Source: Saprospiraceae bacterium (GTDB lineage: Bacteria > Bacteroidota > Bacteroidia > Chitinophagales > Saprospiraceae). Taken from it: a DNA stretch of 55,810 nucleotides. The position numbers and the translations under genes are program-made. Positions 1-7,353 of this stretch are shown here, piece by piece. Within the stretch, counting starts at the first letter, position 1, and every line of letters begins with the position of its first letter. The DNA lies in NCBI GenBank assembly GCA_016787415.1, contig JAEUUT010000204.1, positions 1 through 55,810 on the forward strand, read 5' to 3'. Below the pieces are notes generated by a model. That model did not search any database. It was not told the origin of the DNA and saw only the letters and a program-made list of their open reading frames with translations.

Positions 1-104
1 GAAAGGGACTTCTGTCAAACAAAAAAGCAATTCATAAGTCAAGGGAGTTTACAGGTCGCTAAAATAGCGGCTCTTCCCCAGACCTCCAAATATTTTTCTC
101 CAGG

Positions 105-2939
105 TTAATTGTACAAATACATACTCCGATTCCTTTCCAACTCCCTGAAATACGGATCCTTCAAATCCTTGATAAAGTAAATCGCTTCGCCCGTGCTTTT
201 CATTTCCGGCCCGAGTCGTTTGTCCACGTTTTGGAATTTTTCGAAAGAGAACACCGGAATTTTGATGGCGTAGCCATCCATGCGGTTGATCATCTCGAAG
301 TCTTTCAGTTTGTGCGTACCCAGCATGACTTTGGTAGCGATGTTGAGGTACGGCACGCCGTAGGCTTTGGCGATAAACGGCGTGGTGCGGGAAGCCCGCG
401 GATTGGCTTCGATGACGTACACCTGGTCGTTTTTGATGGCAAACTGAATATTGATTAAGCCCTTGATATTCAGGGCTCTGGCAATGCGTTCGGCGTATTC
501 GCACATGCTCTGGATCACGATAGGCCCGAGCGAGTATGGAGGCAATACCGCCGAAGAGTCGCCCGAGTGGATACCGGCCGGTTCGATGTGTTCCATAATG
601 CCCATGATGTGGATGTCGTCGCCGTCGAAAATGGCGTCGATTTCGGCCTCCTTGGCGCGTTCGAGGAACTGGTCGATGAGCACCTTGTTGTCGGGCAGGT
701 GTTTGAAAATCGACAGCACCTGACGCTCCAGTTCGTTGTCGTTGATCACAATTTTCATGCGTTGTCCGCCCAGCACATACGAAGGGCGCACCAGCAGCGG
801 ATACGGGATTTGGCGGGCCACATCGAGCGCAGCGTCTACGTCGTGGGCCACGCCGTATTTCGGATACGGGATGTCGAGTTCCTTGAGCAGGTCGGAAAAG
901 CGGCCGCGGTCTTCGGCGATGTCCATGTTGTCGAAACTGGTGCCGATGATGTTCCAGCCTTTTTTATGCAGGTCTTCGGCGAGTTTGAGGGCCGTCTGGC
1001 CGCCAAGTTGCACGATGATACCATCGGGTTTTTCGTGTTCGAGGATTTCTTCGAGATGCTCCCAGTATACGGGTTCGAAGTAGAGTTTGTCGGCGATGTC
1101 GAAATCGGTAGACACCGTTTCGGGGTTACAGTTCACCATAATTGCCTCATAACCAACCTCTTTTGCAGCCAGCACTCCATGCACGCAGCAGTAGTCGAAT
1201 TCGATCCCCTGACCGATGCGATTGGGGCCGGAGCCAAGCACCACCACTTTTTTCTTGTCAGTCACGATACTCTCGTTGCGGTCGTCGAAGGTGGAGTAAA
1301 AATAGTTCGTTTTGCTTTCGAACTCGGCGGCGCAGGTGTCCACCATTTTATACACGCGGCGGATACCGCGGCGTTTGCGCTCCTGCGTCACGAATTTCTC
1401 GTCGATGCGCAGCAGCCAGGCGATTTGCGCATCGGAGTAGCCGTTCTTTTTGAGTTCGATAAAAAAGTCGGTCGGAATGTCATCCGGCACGTTATAGCGC
1501 AGGAGTTGTTCCTCCATTTTCACGAGGTTTTTGATCTGGCCGATAAACCAGGAATCGATGCCCGTGAATTTCTGAACCGTTTTGGACGGAATACCCAGGC
1601 GCAGGGCATCTTTCACGCGGTAGATTCGGTCGTCGCTCACCTTTTCCAGGCGTTCGAGGATATCGTCGGTGCGGAGCCACTCCTTTTTGTCGGCGCCGAG
1701 GCCGGTGCGGTTATTTTCCTGACTCTGACAGGCTTTTTGCAGGGCTTCGTTGAACGAGCGGCCGATGGCCATTACCTCGCCCACGGATTTCATTTGCAGT
1801 CCGAGGCGGTGGTCGGCGCCGTGGAATTTATCGAAATTCCAGCGCGGCATTTTTACGATCACATAATCGAGCGTGGGTTCGAAATAAGCCGAGGTGGTTT
1901 TGGTGATCTGGTTTTTCAGTTCGTCAAGGGTGTATCCGATGGCGAGTTTGGCGGCAATTTTGGCAATCGGATAGCCGGTGGCTTTGGAGGCTAAGGCCGA
2001 AGAGCGCGACACACGCGGGTTGACCTCGATAGCAATAAGTTGCTCGTTTTCAGGATTTTGTGCAAACTGCACGTTGCATCCTCCGGCAAAATTGCCCAGC
2101 GCGCGCATGATCTTGATGGCCTGGTTGCGCATATCCTGATACGCCGTATCCGAGAGCGTCATGGCCGGCGCCACGGTGATGCTGTCGCCCGTGTGGATAC
2201 CCATGGGGTCGAGGTTTTCCACCGTACAAATGATGACCACGTTGTCGAGTTGGTCGCGCAGAAGTTCGAGTTCGAATTCTTTCCAGCCCAGCACGGCTTT
2301 TTCCACCAGCACTTCGTGGGTAGGCGAAGCGTTGAGGCCGTTTTTCAGGGCTTCATCAAAATCCTCTTCCTTCATACAGAAACCGCCGCCGGTGCCGCCG
2401 AGGGTGTACGATGGGCGTATAACAAGCGGAAAACCAATCTTTTGTGCGGCTTCCTTGCCTTCGAGATAGGAGTTGGCGATGTACGAGGGCGCTACGGACA
2501 ATCCAAGGTCGACCACCAGTTTTTTGAATGCTTCGCGGTTTTCGGTAGTTTCGATGGCTGCCGTGTCTACTCCAATCATGCGGCAATTGTATTGCTCCCA
2601 GATGCCCATTTTCTCGCACTCGATGGCGAGGTTGAGCGCTGTTTGGCCGCCCATGGTAGGCAAAACGGCGTCGAGCGTGGGCAGGCTGGGGTCTTCCTGG
2701 TGCATTTTCAAAATAGCCTCGATGCTTTCCGGGGTGAGCGGCTTCAGGTAAATGTAGTCGGCCGTTACCGGGTCGGTCATGATCGTGGCAGGGTTGGAAT
2801 TGATCAACGCCACTTTGATGCCTTCTTCCCGAAGAGAGCGGCTGGCTTGCGAGCCGGAGTAGTCGAATTCGCAGGCCTGGCCGATGATGATGGGGCCGGA
2901 GCCGATGATGAGGATAGATTGAATGGAAGTATCTTTCAC
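105..2939 (-). CDS. carB: Carbamoyl-phosphate synthase large chain lacking the C-terminal allosteric domain
   Basis: Makes carbamoyl phosphate from bicarbonate, ATP and glutamine-derived ammonia for pyrimidine and arginine synthesis, as partner of CarA (not in this window). Two ATP-grasp halves are visible: the first opens with GSGPIIIGQACEFDYSG near residue 13, the second with GSGPNRIGQGIEFDYC near residue 570. Both contain GGQTALxLA and end at an MKS(V/T)GE motif. The protein is 944 residues, against about 1070 in E. coli; it stops a few residues after the second MKSTGE, so the MGS-like domain that binds UMP, IMP and ornithine in E. coli is missing. From memory, a form of about 950 residues occurs in other Bacteroidota. 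The start is a GTG; the N-terminus then lines up with E. coli. The stop of a 51-codon upstream frame lies one base before it. Confidence 0.95.
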   Translation of the reverse strand: MKDTSIQSILIIGSGPIIIGQACEFDYSGSQASRSLREEGIKVALINSNPATIMTDPVTADYIYLKPLTPESIEAILKMHQEDPSLPTLDAVLPTMGGQTALNLAIECEKMGIWEQYNCRMIGVDTAAIETTENREAFKKLVVDLGLSVAPSYIANSYLEGKEAAQKIGFPLVIRPSYTLGGTGGGFCMKEEDFDEALKNGLNASPTHEVLVEKAVLGWKEFELELLRDQLDNVVIICTVENLDPMGIHTGDSITVAPAMTLSDTAYQDMRNQAIKIMRALGNFAGGCNVQFAQNPENEQLIAIEVNPRVSRSSALASKATGYPIAKIAAKLAIGYTLDELKNQITKTTSAYFEPTLDYVIVKMPRWNFDKFHGADHRLGLQMKSVGEVMAIGRSFNEALQKACQSQENNRTGLGADKKEWLRTDDILERLEKVSDDRIYRVKDALRLGIPSKTVQKFTGIDSWFIGQIKNLVKMEEQLLRYNVPDDIPTDFFIELKKNGYSDAQIAWLLRIDEKFVTQERKRRGIRRVYKMVDTCAAEFESKTNYFYSTFDDRNESIVTDKKKVVVLGSGPNRIGQGIEFDYCCVHGVLAAKEVGYEAIMVNCNPETVSTDFDIADKLYFEPVYWEHLEEILEHEKPDGIIVQLGGQTALKLAEDLHKKGWNIIGTSFDNMDIAEDRGRFSDLLKELDIPYPKYGVAHDVDAALDVARQIPYPLLVRPSYVLGGQRMKIVINDNELERQVLSIFKHLPDNKVLIDQFLERAKEAEIDAIFDGDDIHIMGIMEHIEPAGIHSGDSSAVLPPYSLGPIVIQSMCEYAERIARALNIKGLINIQFAIKNDQVYVIEANPRASRTTPFIAKAYGVPYLNIATKVMLGTHKLKDFEMINRMDGYAIKIPVFSFEKFQNVDKRLGPEMKSTGEAIYFIKDLKDPYFRELERNRSMYLYN

Positions 2940-2940
2940 G

Positions 2941-3096
2941 CTAAACAGAGGTGAGAAGTGAGAGGTGAGAGGTGAGAGCGACTTGCTCCCGGCACTCTAT
3001 CAATACATGGGAGGGGTAAAAAAATGCCGGAAACAGGCGCATGGCCCCATTTCCGGCATGTCCGAATACAAAAAACCTGTCGAGTCGTTTTTTCAT
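2941..3096 (-). CDS. Possible leader ORF upstream of carB
   Basis: A 51-codon frame beginning MKKRLDRFFVFG. It starts about ten bases after a TAnnTTTG box (3106-3113) and its TAG ends one base before the carB GTG, an arrangement that could couple translation. A terminator-like hairpin lies inside it and its last codons run through the GAGAGGT word tract. There is no known homologue that I recognise. Its position is the only argument for it; it could equally be a chance frame in the carB leader. Confidence 0.25.
   Translation of the reverse strand: MKKRLDRFFVFGHAGNGAMRLFPAFFYPSHVLIECREQVALTSHLSLLTSV
3018..3059 (-). terminator. Intrinsic terminator or attenuator in the carB leader
   Basis: On the minus strand a 10-bp perfect stem (ATGCCGGAAA at 3050-3059 with its complement at 3024-3033) with a 16-nt loop is followed by seven T residues (3018-3024). 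It lies 165 bases after the stop of the upstream operon and 80 bases before carB. Because a -7 box for carB lies upstream of it, it may act as an attenuator rather than only as the end of the upstream operon. Confidence 0.6.
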
Positions 3097-3105
3097 ATCG
3101 GGACG

Positions 3106-3113
3106 CAAAGGTA
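3106..3113 (-). promoter_or_regulatory. Candidate -7 box for carB
   Basis: TACCTTTG on the minus strand matches the TAnnTTTG -7 element of the Bacteroidota primary sigma factor. I see no clear TTTG at -33. The predicted start of transcription, near 3099, leaves a leader of about 160 bases holding the hairpin at 3018-3059. Confidence 0.4.
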
Positions 3114-3224
3114 AAAAGGTGTGTCGGGAAAAAAGAGCAGATGCGTTTTTTTTTTGAAAAGTACAATCCTCTCAACGTACTCTCACATCTCTCACTCTCT
3201 CACTTCTCTCACACCTCTCACTTC

Positions 3225-4184
3225 TCACCTCTCACCTCTCCAATACACGACTACCCCAAACACAATCCAGCACAACTGCCGCGCCCGGCGAATCAGCGAC
3301 ACGGTGAGCCACAAATCTTCGTGGCCCGGCGCTACCATTTGGTCGAGCATGACCTTGTTGGCCAATTCTTCCACGCCGATCTGGCCCGGAATAAAACCGG
3401 CAGCGGCTTTATAGAAGGCAACGCCGGTATTAAACATCACGGCATGTACAGGAGAGATGTCCGTTTCCAAAAAATGCAGAATCAGCCACAGTTCCATAGA
3501 GTCAATTACCCAATACAGCATGAAAAACAACATAGCCAGCAGAAATGCTTGCGGGTTGTTGCGAATCGAGGTTTTCCACTCCTGCCAGCCTTGTGCCAGT
3601 TGGGTGCTGACATGAACCAGCCGCTCCGCCCATTTTCGTTTCTGTGCGAGATGTTGCAGCCATCGCAGCAAAAAACGACGGTATCCAATCAGCCCAATAA
3701 ATACCGCCACCCCTGCGAGCCAGGCCCCTGTTCCAGCCATCGAATCGGACAGTTGGAATAAAAACATCGAACTCCCGATACTTGAAATAAAAAACAGCAC
3801 TGCCTGTGCCAAAAACATCCCTGTGCGCGAAACAAACGCCGCAGCGATCAGGGTAGCCGGGTTCACAGCCTGGCGACGGAGCATAAAAATTTTCATGGCC
3901 TCTCCGCCGACCGCGCTGGTGGGCTGAATAAAACTGACGGCTTCGCCCACTTGCCGCACCAGAAATAAACCCTTGACAGACAAGGATTTACCGGAATCGC
4001 CCATGCAATACCTCCAGCCCACCGTCGCACAGACATATCCGGCACCGGTGACGAGCAGGAGCCAAACGAAACGGAAGCCCAGTTGGTGCAGCGATGCGAT
4101 GGCTTTTTGCCAGTCCAGGTTGCGCACAAAAAAGCCGAGCAGCAGCAATACAAGCAACAGGAACACAAGGCGCAGGCGATTCAT
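3225..4184 (-). CDS. Lysylphosphatidylglycerol synthase TM-region (UPF0104/flippase-like) membrane protein
   Basis: An integral membrane protein of about 319 residues with roughly eight hydrophobic segments. The stretch VRQVGEAVSFIQPTSAVGGE near residue 80 is the conserved part of the family that includes the membrane domain of MprF and the YbhN/AglD proteins, which move or modify lipids. The true substrate cannot be read from sequence. A GTG two codons upstream (4190) overlaps the stop of the preceding gene; the ATG at 4184 is used here. It is the last gene of the ECF sigma/FecR/STN operon. Its C-terminus, WRGER-stop, is encoded by the GAGAGGT word tract, so the tract has grown into or supplied the end of the gene. 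Confidence 0.8.
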   Translation of the reverse strand: MNRLRLVFLLLVLLLLGFFVRNLDWQKAIASLHQLGFRFVWLLLVTGAGYVCATVGWRYCMGDSGKSLSVKGLFLVRQVGEAVSFIQPTSAVGGEAMKIFMLRRQAVNPATLIAAAFVSRTGMFLAQAVLFFISSIGSSMFLFQLSDSMAGTGAWLAGVAVFIGLIGYRRFLLRWLQHLAQKRKWAERLVHVSTQLAQGWQEWKTSIRNNPQAFLLAMLFFMLYWVIDSMELWLILHFLETDISPVHAVMFNTGVAFYKAAAGFIPGQIGVEELANKVMLDQMVAPGHEDLWLTVSLIRRARQLCWIVFGVVVYWRGER

Positions 4185-4186
4185 AT

Positions 4187-5470
4187 TCACCAGTTGAACA
4201 GCGGCGTCACGCGCCTTCCCGAGCGATTGATCAGGCCGATTTGCAGCCCCTCTACTTCTTTGGCAGAGTTGATGAGGCCAATTTGCAGGCCGCGTACTTT
4301 TTTGGCGTGGTTGACGATCCCGGCAACTTGAATGCCAGTGATGGTATCTGCGGTATTAACGATGCCGGCAATCTGGGTGCCTTCCACTTCCGGGGCAAAA
4401 TTGTATATTCCTCCAACCTGCAACAATACCCTGCCACTTCGATTGTGGTTGCCGATGCCGCCGACCTGGGATGCCGCTTCGGTGGCATGTCGATTGAAAT
4501 TGACGATTCCGGCGACTTGTATGCCGGCCAACGTATCGCCACAATGGTTGTAGACTCCCGCCACCTGCACCCCATTCTGGTTGCCGTGGAGTTCGTTGAA
4601 AATACCGGCGATCTGCACGCCCTGCACTTCTTCCTGGGTAAAATTGGCCAATCCTGCTATTTCCAGTCGCCTGTTGGCCTTTGAGGAGCCTGCAAGTATG
4701 TTGAGCGACCAGTCATTGACCACCTGCGCGCTCAGCGTATGGTTGGTGCCCAATACAGGCAGGAACGACACCTGGTATCGCCGGTGCAGGGAATCGGGCA
4801 CATTCACAGCATTCCATTTTTCAAGGGTAGCCTTGAAAAAACGTTCCGCTTTGGAAGCGGCTATTTGAAGGCTTTCTTCAATGGAAATGGTTCGGCGAAC
4901 GGGCGTGACCGTATTGACTTTTAAATCGATCTTCTGGAAACGCGGCGTCTGGCTCGAAACAGTAAAAATGGTGTCGCGGTAATCGAGGCGCGCCACAACT
5001 ATCTCGGTCTTTTTGCGCACTTTCAATTCGTAGTAACCATTGGAGTCCGTTTGGGTGGCACGCAGCGTTTGGCGGTCGTACACGGTAGCATTGGCGAGGC
5101 GTTGGCCGGTGACAGGATCTTTCACATAGCCGCTGAGTTGATCAGCAGGTTTGCGGCGTTTTTTCAGAATGAGGTAATTGCCGTTGGGTTTGAATTCGTA
5201 GCCTTCACCCAGGATTTCATACAACGCTTCCCGCACCGTCCAGTCATTGGCGATCAGATTGGCTTTCCGCGAGCCATCTACAATTCCCGCATTGTACGAC
5301 CATTCAAAACCGGCACGCTGTGCAATCACCTGCAAGGCATCGCGAATCGGTGTATTTTTAAACACCAAATCCACGCGCCGTTCCAGCAATTCAACCGCCC
5401 CGGCCGCCTGAACAGCCGACAACAAAATAAGCACCATCCATATATATTTCCGAGTAGCCATATTCATCAT
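4187..5470 (-). CDS. Secreted STN-domain protein with carboxypeptidase-like domain and GxQ(I/V)AGIxN repeats
   Basis: 427 residues with a signal peptide (about 1-24). An STN (secretin/TonB short N-terminal) domain follows (about 33-100, RVDLVFKNTPIRDALQVIA), then a carboxypeptidase regulatory-like beta-sandwich (about 112-180, LSGYVKDPVTGQRLANATV). From about residue 262 come nine or ten copies of a 15-20 residue repeat with the core GxQ(I/V)AGI(V/F)N or GLQIGLIN, which I expect to form a stacked beta-solenoid. STN domains normally sit on TonB-dependent transducers that signal to FecR; here the barrel is replaced by the repeats. The gene starts 3 bases after fecR, and its start codon lies in a GATGAAT tract, so several ATGs are possible (5470, 5467, 5461). 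Confidence 0.85.
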   Translation of the reverse strand: MMNMATRKYIWMVLILLSAVQAAGAVELLERRVDLVFKNTPIRDALQVIAQRAGFEWSYNAGIVDGSRKANLIANDWTVREALYEILGEGYEFKPNGNYLILKKRRKPADQLSGYVKDPVTGQRLANATVYDRQTLRATQTDSNGYYELKVRKKTEIVVARLDYRDTIFTVSSQTPRFQKIDLKVNTVTPVRRTISIEESLQIAASKAERFFKATLEKWNAVNVPDSLHRRYQVSFLPVLGTNHTLSAQVVNDWSLNILAGSSKANRRLEIAGLANFTQEEVQGVQIAGIFNELHGNQNGVQVAGVYNHCGDTLAGIQVAGIVNFNRHATEAASQVGGIGNHNRSGRVLLQVGGIYNFAPEVEGTQIAGIVNTADTITGIQVAGIVNHAKKVRGLQIGLINSAKEVEGLQIGLINRSGRRVTPLFNW

Positions 5471-5484
5471 TCATCATTCATCAC
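5461..5484 (-). repeat. Short GATGAAT word tract at a stop/start junction
   Basis: On the minus strand about three heptads GATGAAT span the junction of fecR and the STN gene. The tract provides the TGA stop of fecR (5474-5476) and the ATG starts of the next gene. The same word forms the element at 48034-48190. Confidence 0.7.
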
Positions 5485-6475
5485 TCCCTCCACATCCCGT
5501 TCCATCCAGCACTACCTTCCCGTCTTTTTTTTCCACGGTCAGGGAAAATGCATCGGCAATGAGATCAAGTACACGATCGAGTTCGAGGTTATCGTAACGT
5601 CCATGCAGGGGACAGTTTTCCAACACCTTGTTTTTCAATGAAATATCTACGCCGTACACGTCGCTGAGTTCGCGCACCACCTGACCAAGCGGCGTGGCTT
5701 CATAGTCGAACAAGCGGTTTTTGTAGGCCAGCACATTGGGATTGGGTTGTGTCACGCGGGTAATATTTCCAGTAGCCGATTCGTACACCGCTTGTTCGCC
5801 GGCTACCAGCAGCAGACTTTGTGCGCCGGCACTGAGTTGCACTTTTCCTTCCTTAACCGACACTTTTACGCGACCCGGTTCGGAGCGGTTGTCAACGTTG
5901 AATTCGGTGCCGACCACCTTCACTTCCAGTTGCTGCACCTCTATCACAAAAGGTTTTTCGCGGTCATGCGCTACTTCGAAATAGGCCTCTCCTTCGAGGC
6001 GCATGCGTCGTTCCTTTTTGTTGAAATTGCTCGCAATCCGAAGAGCGGAATTACGGTTGAGCACCACCACAGAGCCATCGGTCAGGGTATCGGTCAGTGT
6101 GTTGGCCGTCGCTGCAATCTGAACTTCCTGTGTTTCAGAAGGATTTCGGAAAAAGAACACCGCCGCTACCACCAGCGCCAGCACAGCGGCGGCGGCAGGC
6201 ATCCACTGATACATGGAAAAGCGGCGCGCTACGGGCGCGGCAGGCGGTATCTGTGCCTTCACTTTTTGCAGGGCCCGCTCGGTATCTACCGGCCGGAGCG
6301 TGGCAGCGCGTGCCGTCGGCGCCTGCGACCAGAGTCGCTGAAGGCTGTCGAAATAGTGGCTGTTATCAGGCGATTCCTGCAACCACGACTCGATCAGGCC
6401 TTCCTCCTGCGGGGTGGTTTCGCCGGCCAGGCGTTTGGCCAGGAGTTCGTCTATGTTGGCGTAGTTGTCTGTCAT
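5474..6475 (-). CDS. FecR-family anti-sigma factor
   Basis: An inner-membrane regulator that holds its ECF sigma factor and receives a signal from an outer-membrane STN protein. The cytoplasmic N-terminus (about 1-88) is followed by one membrane segment (about 90-110, AAAAVLALVVAAVFFF). The periplasmic FecR domain carries TLTDGSVVVLNRNSAL, RLEGEAYFEVAHD and VVGTEFNV. The C-terminal part (DYEATPLGQVVRELSDVYGV) is the usual DUF4974 sensor. The start at 6475 gives the 4-base ATGA overlap with the sigma gene; an ATG at 6487 is also possible. The downstream STN-repeat protein is the likely signalling partner. Confidence 0.93.
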   Translation of the reverse strand: MTDNYANIDELLAKRLAGETTPQEEGLIESWLQESPDNSHYFDSLQRLWSQAPTARAATLRPVDTERALQKVKAQIPPAAPVARRFSMYQWMPAAAAVLALVVAAVFFFRNPSETQEVQIAATANTLTDTLTDGSVVVLNRNSALRIASNFNKKERRMRLEGEAYFEVAHDREKPFVIEVQQLEVKVVGTEFNVDNRSEPGRVKVSVKEGKVQLSAGAQSLLLVAGEQAVYESATGNITRVTQPNPNVLAYKNRLFDYEATPLGQVVRELSDVYGVDISLKNKVLENCPLHGRYDNLELDRVLDLIADAFSLTVEKKDGKVVLDGTGCGGSDE

Positions 6476-7050
6476 AGTAGCATCCATTGCAAAAGAGCGA
6501 TCAGCGTTATCAGGTAATCCGCCAGTTCGGTGCGCATCAAACGAAGCGCCTTGCCCATCTGGGTTTCCACGGTTTTGATGGAAATACCCAGTTGGTCGGC
6601 GATTTCGCGGTATTTCAACTCTTCAAAACGGCTCAGTTCGAAAATACGACGGCATTCAGGCGGCAGTGTGTCGAGTGCCTGCAAGATGCGCTCGTTCAGT
6701 TCCGAAGCAGCGCCGGGGTCGTTTTCATAGCCTTGTTCCAATTGTGCAGCATTGTACACTTTGTATTTCTCGCGGGTTTGCGCATCGCGCAGTCGGTTGA
6801 GGCAGCGGTTGTGTACCATTTTATACAAATAGGCTTTCACCGACCACTGCACTTCGAAAGTGGTGCGTTGCTCCCACAGTTTTACAAACGATTGTTGCAC
6901 CAGGTCTTCTGCCTCATCCAGGTCGCCGTCGGTAAGCGAACCGGCATAATGGCACAGCGGTTCGTAGTACCTACGGAACAGCGCGTCAAAAGCCGATTCA
7001 TCTCCCTGTTGAATCGCCTGAAGCAAGGTTGGGTCGTCTCGTCTTTCCAC
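6472..7050 (-). CDS. ECF RNA polymerase sigma factor (Bacteroidetes FecI-like)
   Basis: 192 residues. Region 2 (about 20-90: AFDALFRRYYEPLCHYA, DLVQQSFVKLWEQR, AYLYKMVHNRCLNRLRD) and region 4 (about 125-180: LDTLPPECRRIFELSRFEEL, YREIADQLGISIKTVE) are both complete. The start is GTG; no ATG lies close upstream in frame. It heads a four-gene operon: sigma, FecR, STN-repeat protein, flippase-like protein. The TonB-dependent receptor on the other side of the intergenic region is a plausible target or co-regulated partner. Confidence 0.93.
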   Translation of the reverse strand: MERRDDPTLLQAIQQGDESAFDALFRRYYEPLCHYAGSLTDGDLDEAEDLVQQSFVKLWEQRTTFEVQWSVKAYLYKMVHNRCLNRLRDAQTREKYKVYNAAQLEQGYENDPGAASELNERILQALDTLPPECRRIFELSRFEELKYREIADQLGISIKTVETQMGKALRLMRTELADYLITLIALLQWMLL

Positions 7051-7353
7051 TTGTGGTGTTATTTCCAGACACTTTAACAGAGTCTTAACCCTGATGCGAG
7101 GTCTGGATTTTTTTTAAAAATTATTTTTTCAGTCGGTCGTCAGGGTATTTACCGGCAGTCGGTGTCTTCTCTCGTTGATCGGGAATACACGGGCCCTCCA
7201 TGCCTACTTCCGACAAAGGTAACACTGGCAAACGCCCCACTATCAACTCATACTTATTGTAACCCCGAAAATTTTTCCTGCACACACACACGAGCAGGCT
7301 GGGAAGCCTTTGCCTGTTCACAAAAATAATTGAAAACAAAAACAAAAATTGAC
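7051..7353. promoter_or_regulatory. Divergent intergenic region between sigma operon and TonB receptor
   Basis: 303 bases between two divergent transcription units. The minus-strand box TACCTTTG at 7214-7221 is a fair -7 candidate for the sigma operon. For the receptor on the plus strand I see no clear box. T/A-rich runs lie at 7110-7135. No gene or strong hairpin is apparent. Confidence 0.4.

Larger units (their letters stand above)
2946..3239. repeat. Split GAGAGGT word element flanking the carB leader
   Basis: GAGAGGT-type heptads (with GAGAAGT variants) at 2946-2976 and their reverse complement at 3176-3239 face each other across about 200 bases, but there is no conserved hairpin core between them as in the intact element at 36579-36718. 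The bases at 3173-3187 (AACGTACTCTCAC) resemble one arm of that core. The right-hand tract supplies the last codons and the TGA stop of the membrane protein gene at 3225. Confidence 0.7.

Noticed and set aside
1..104. Continuation of the carB allosteric domain by frameshift
   Set aside because: No frame in the 104 bases gives family-like sequence; a weak 5-bp hairpin near 59-74 is all I see.
567..1994. 475-codon open frame antisense to carB, and a 304-codon one at 2040-2954
   Set aside because: Both mirror carB codons; the translations are repetitive in Val/His/Phe and match nothing I know.
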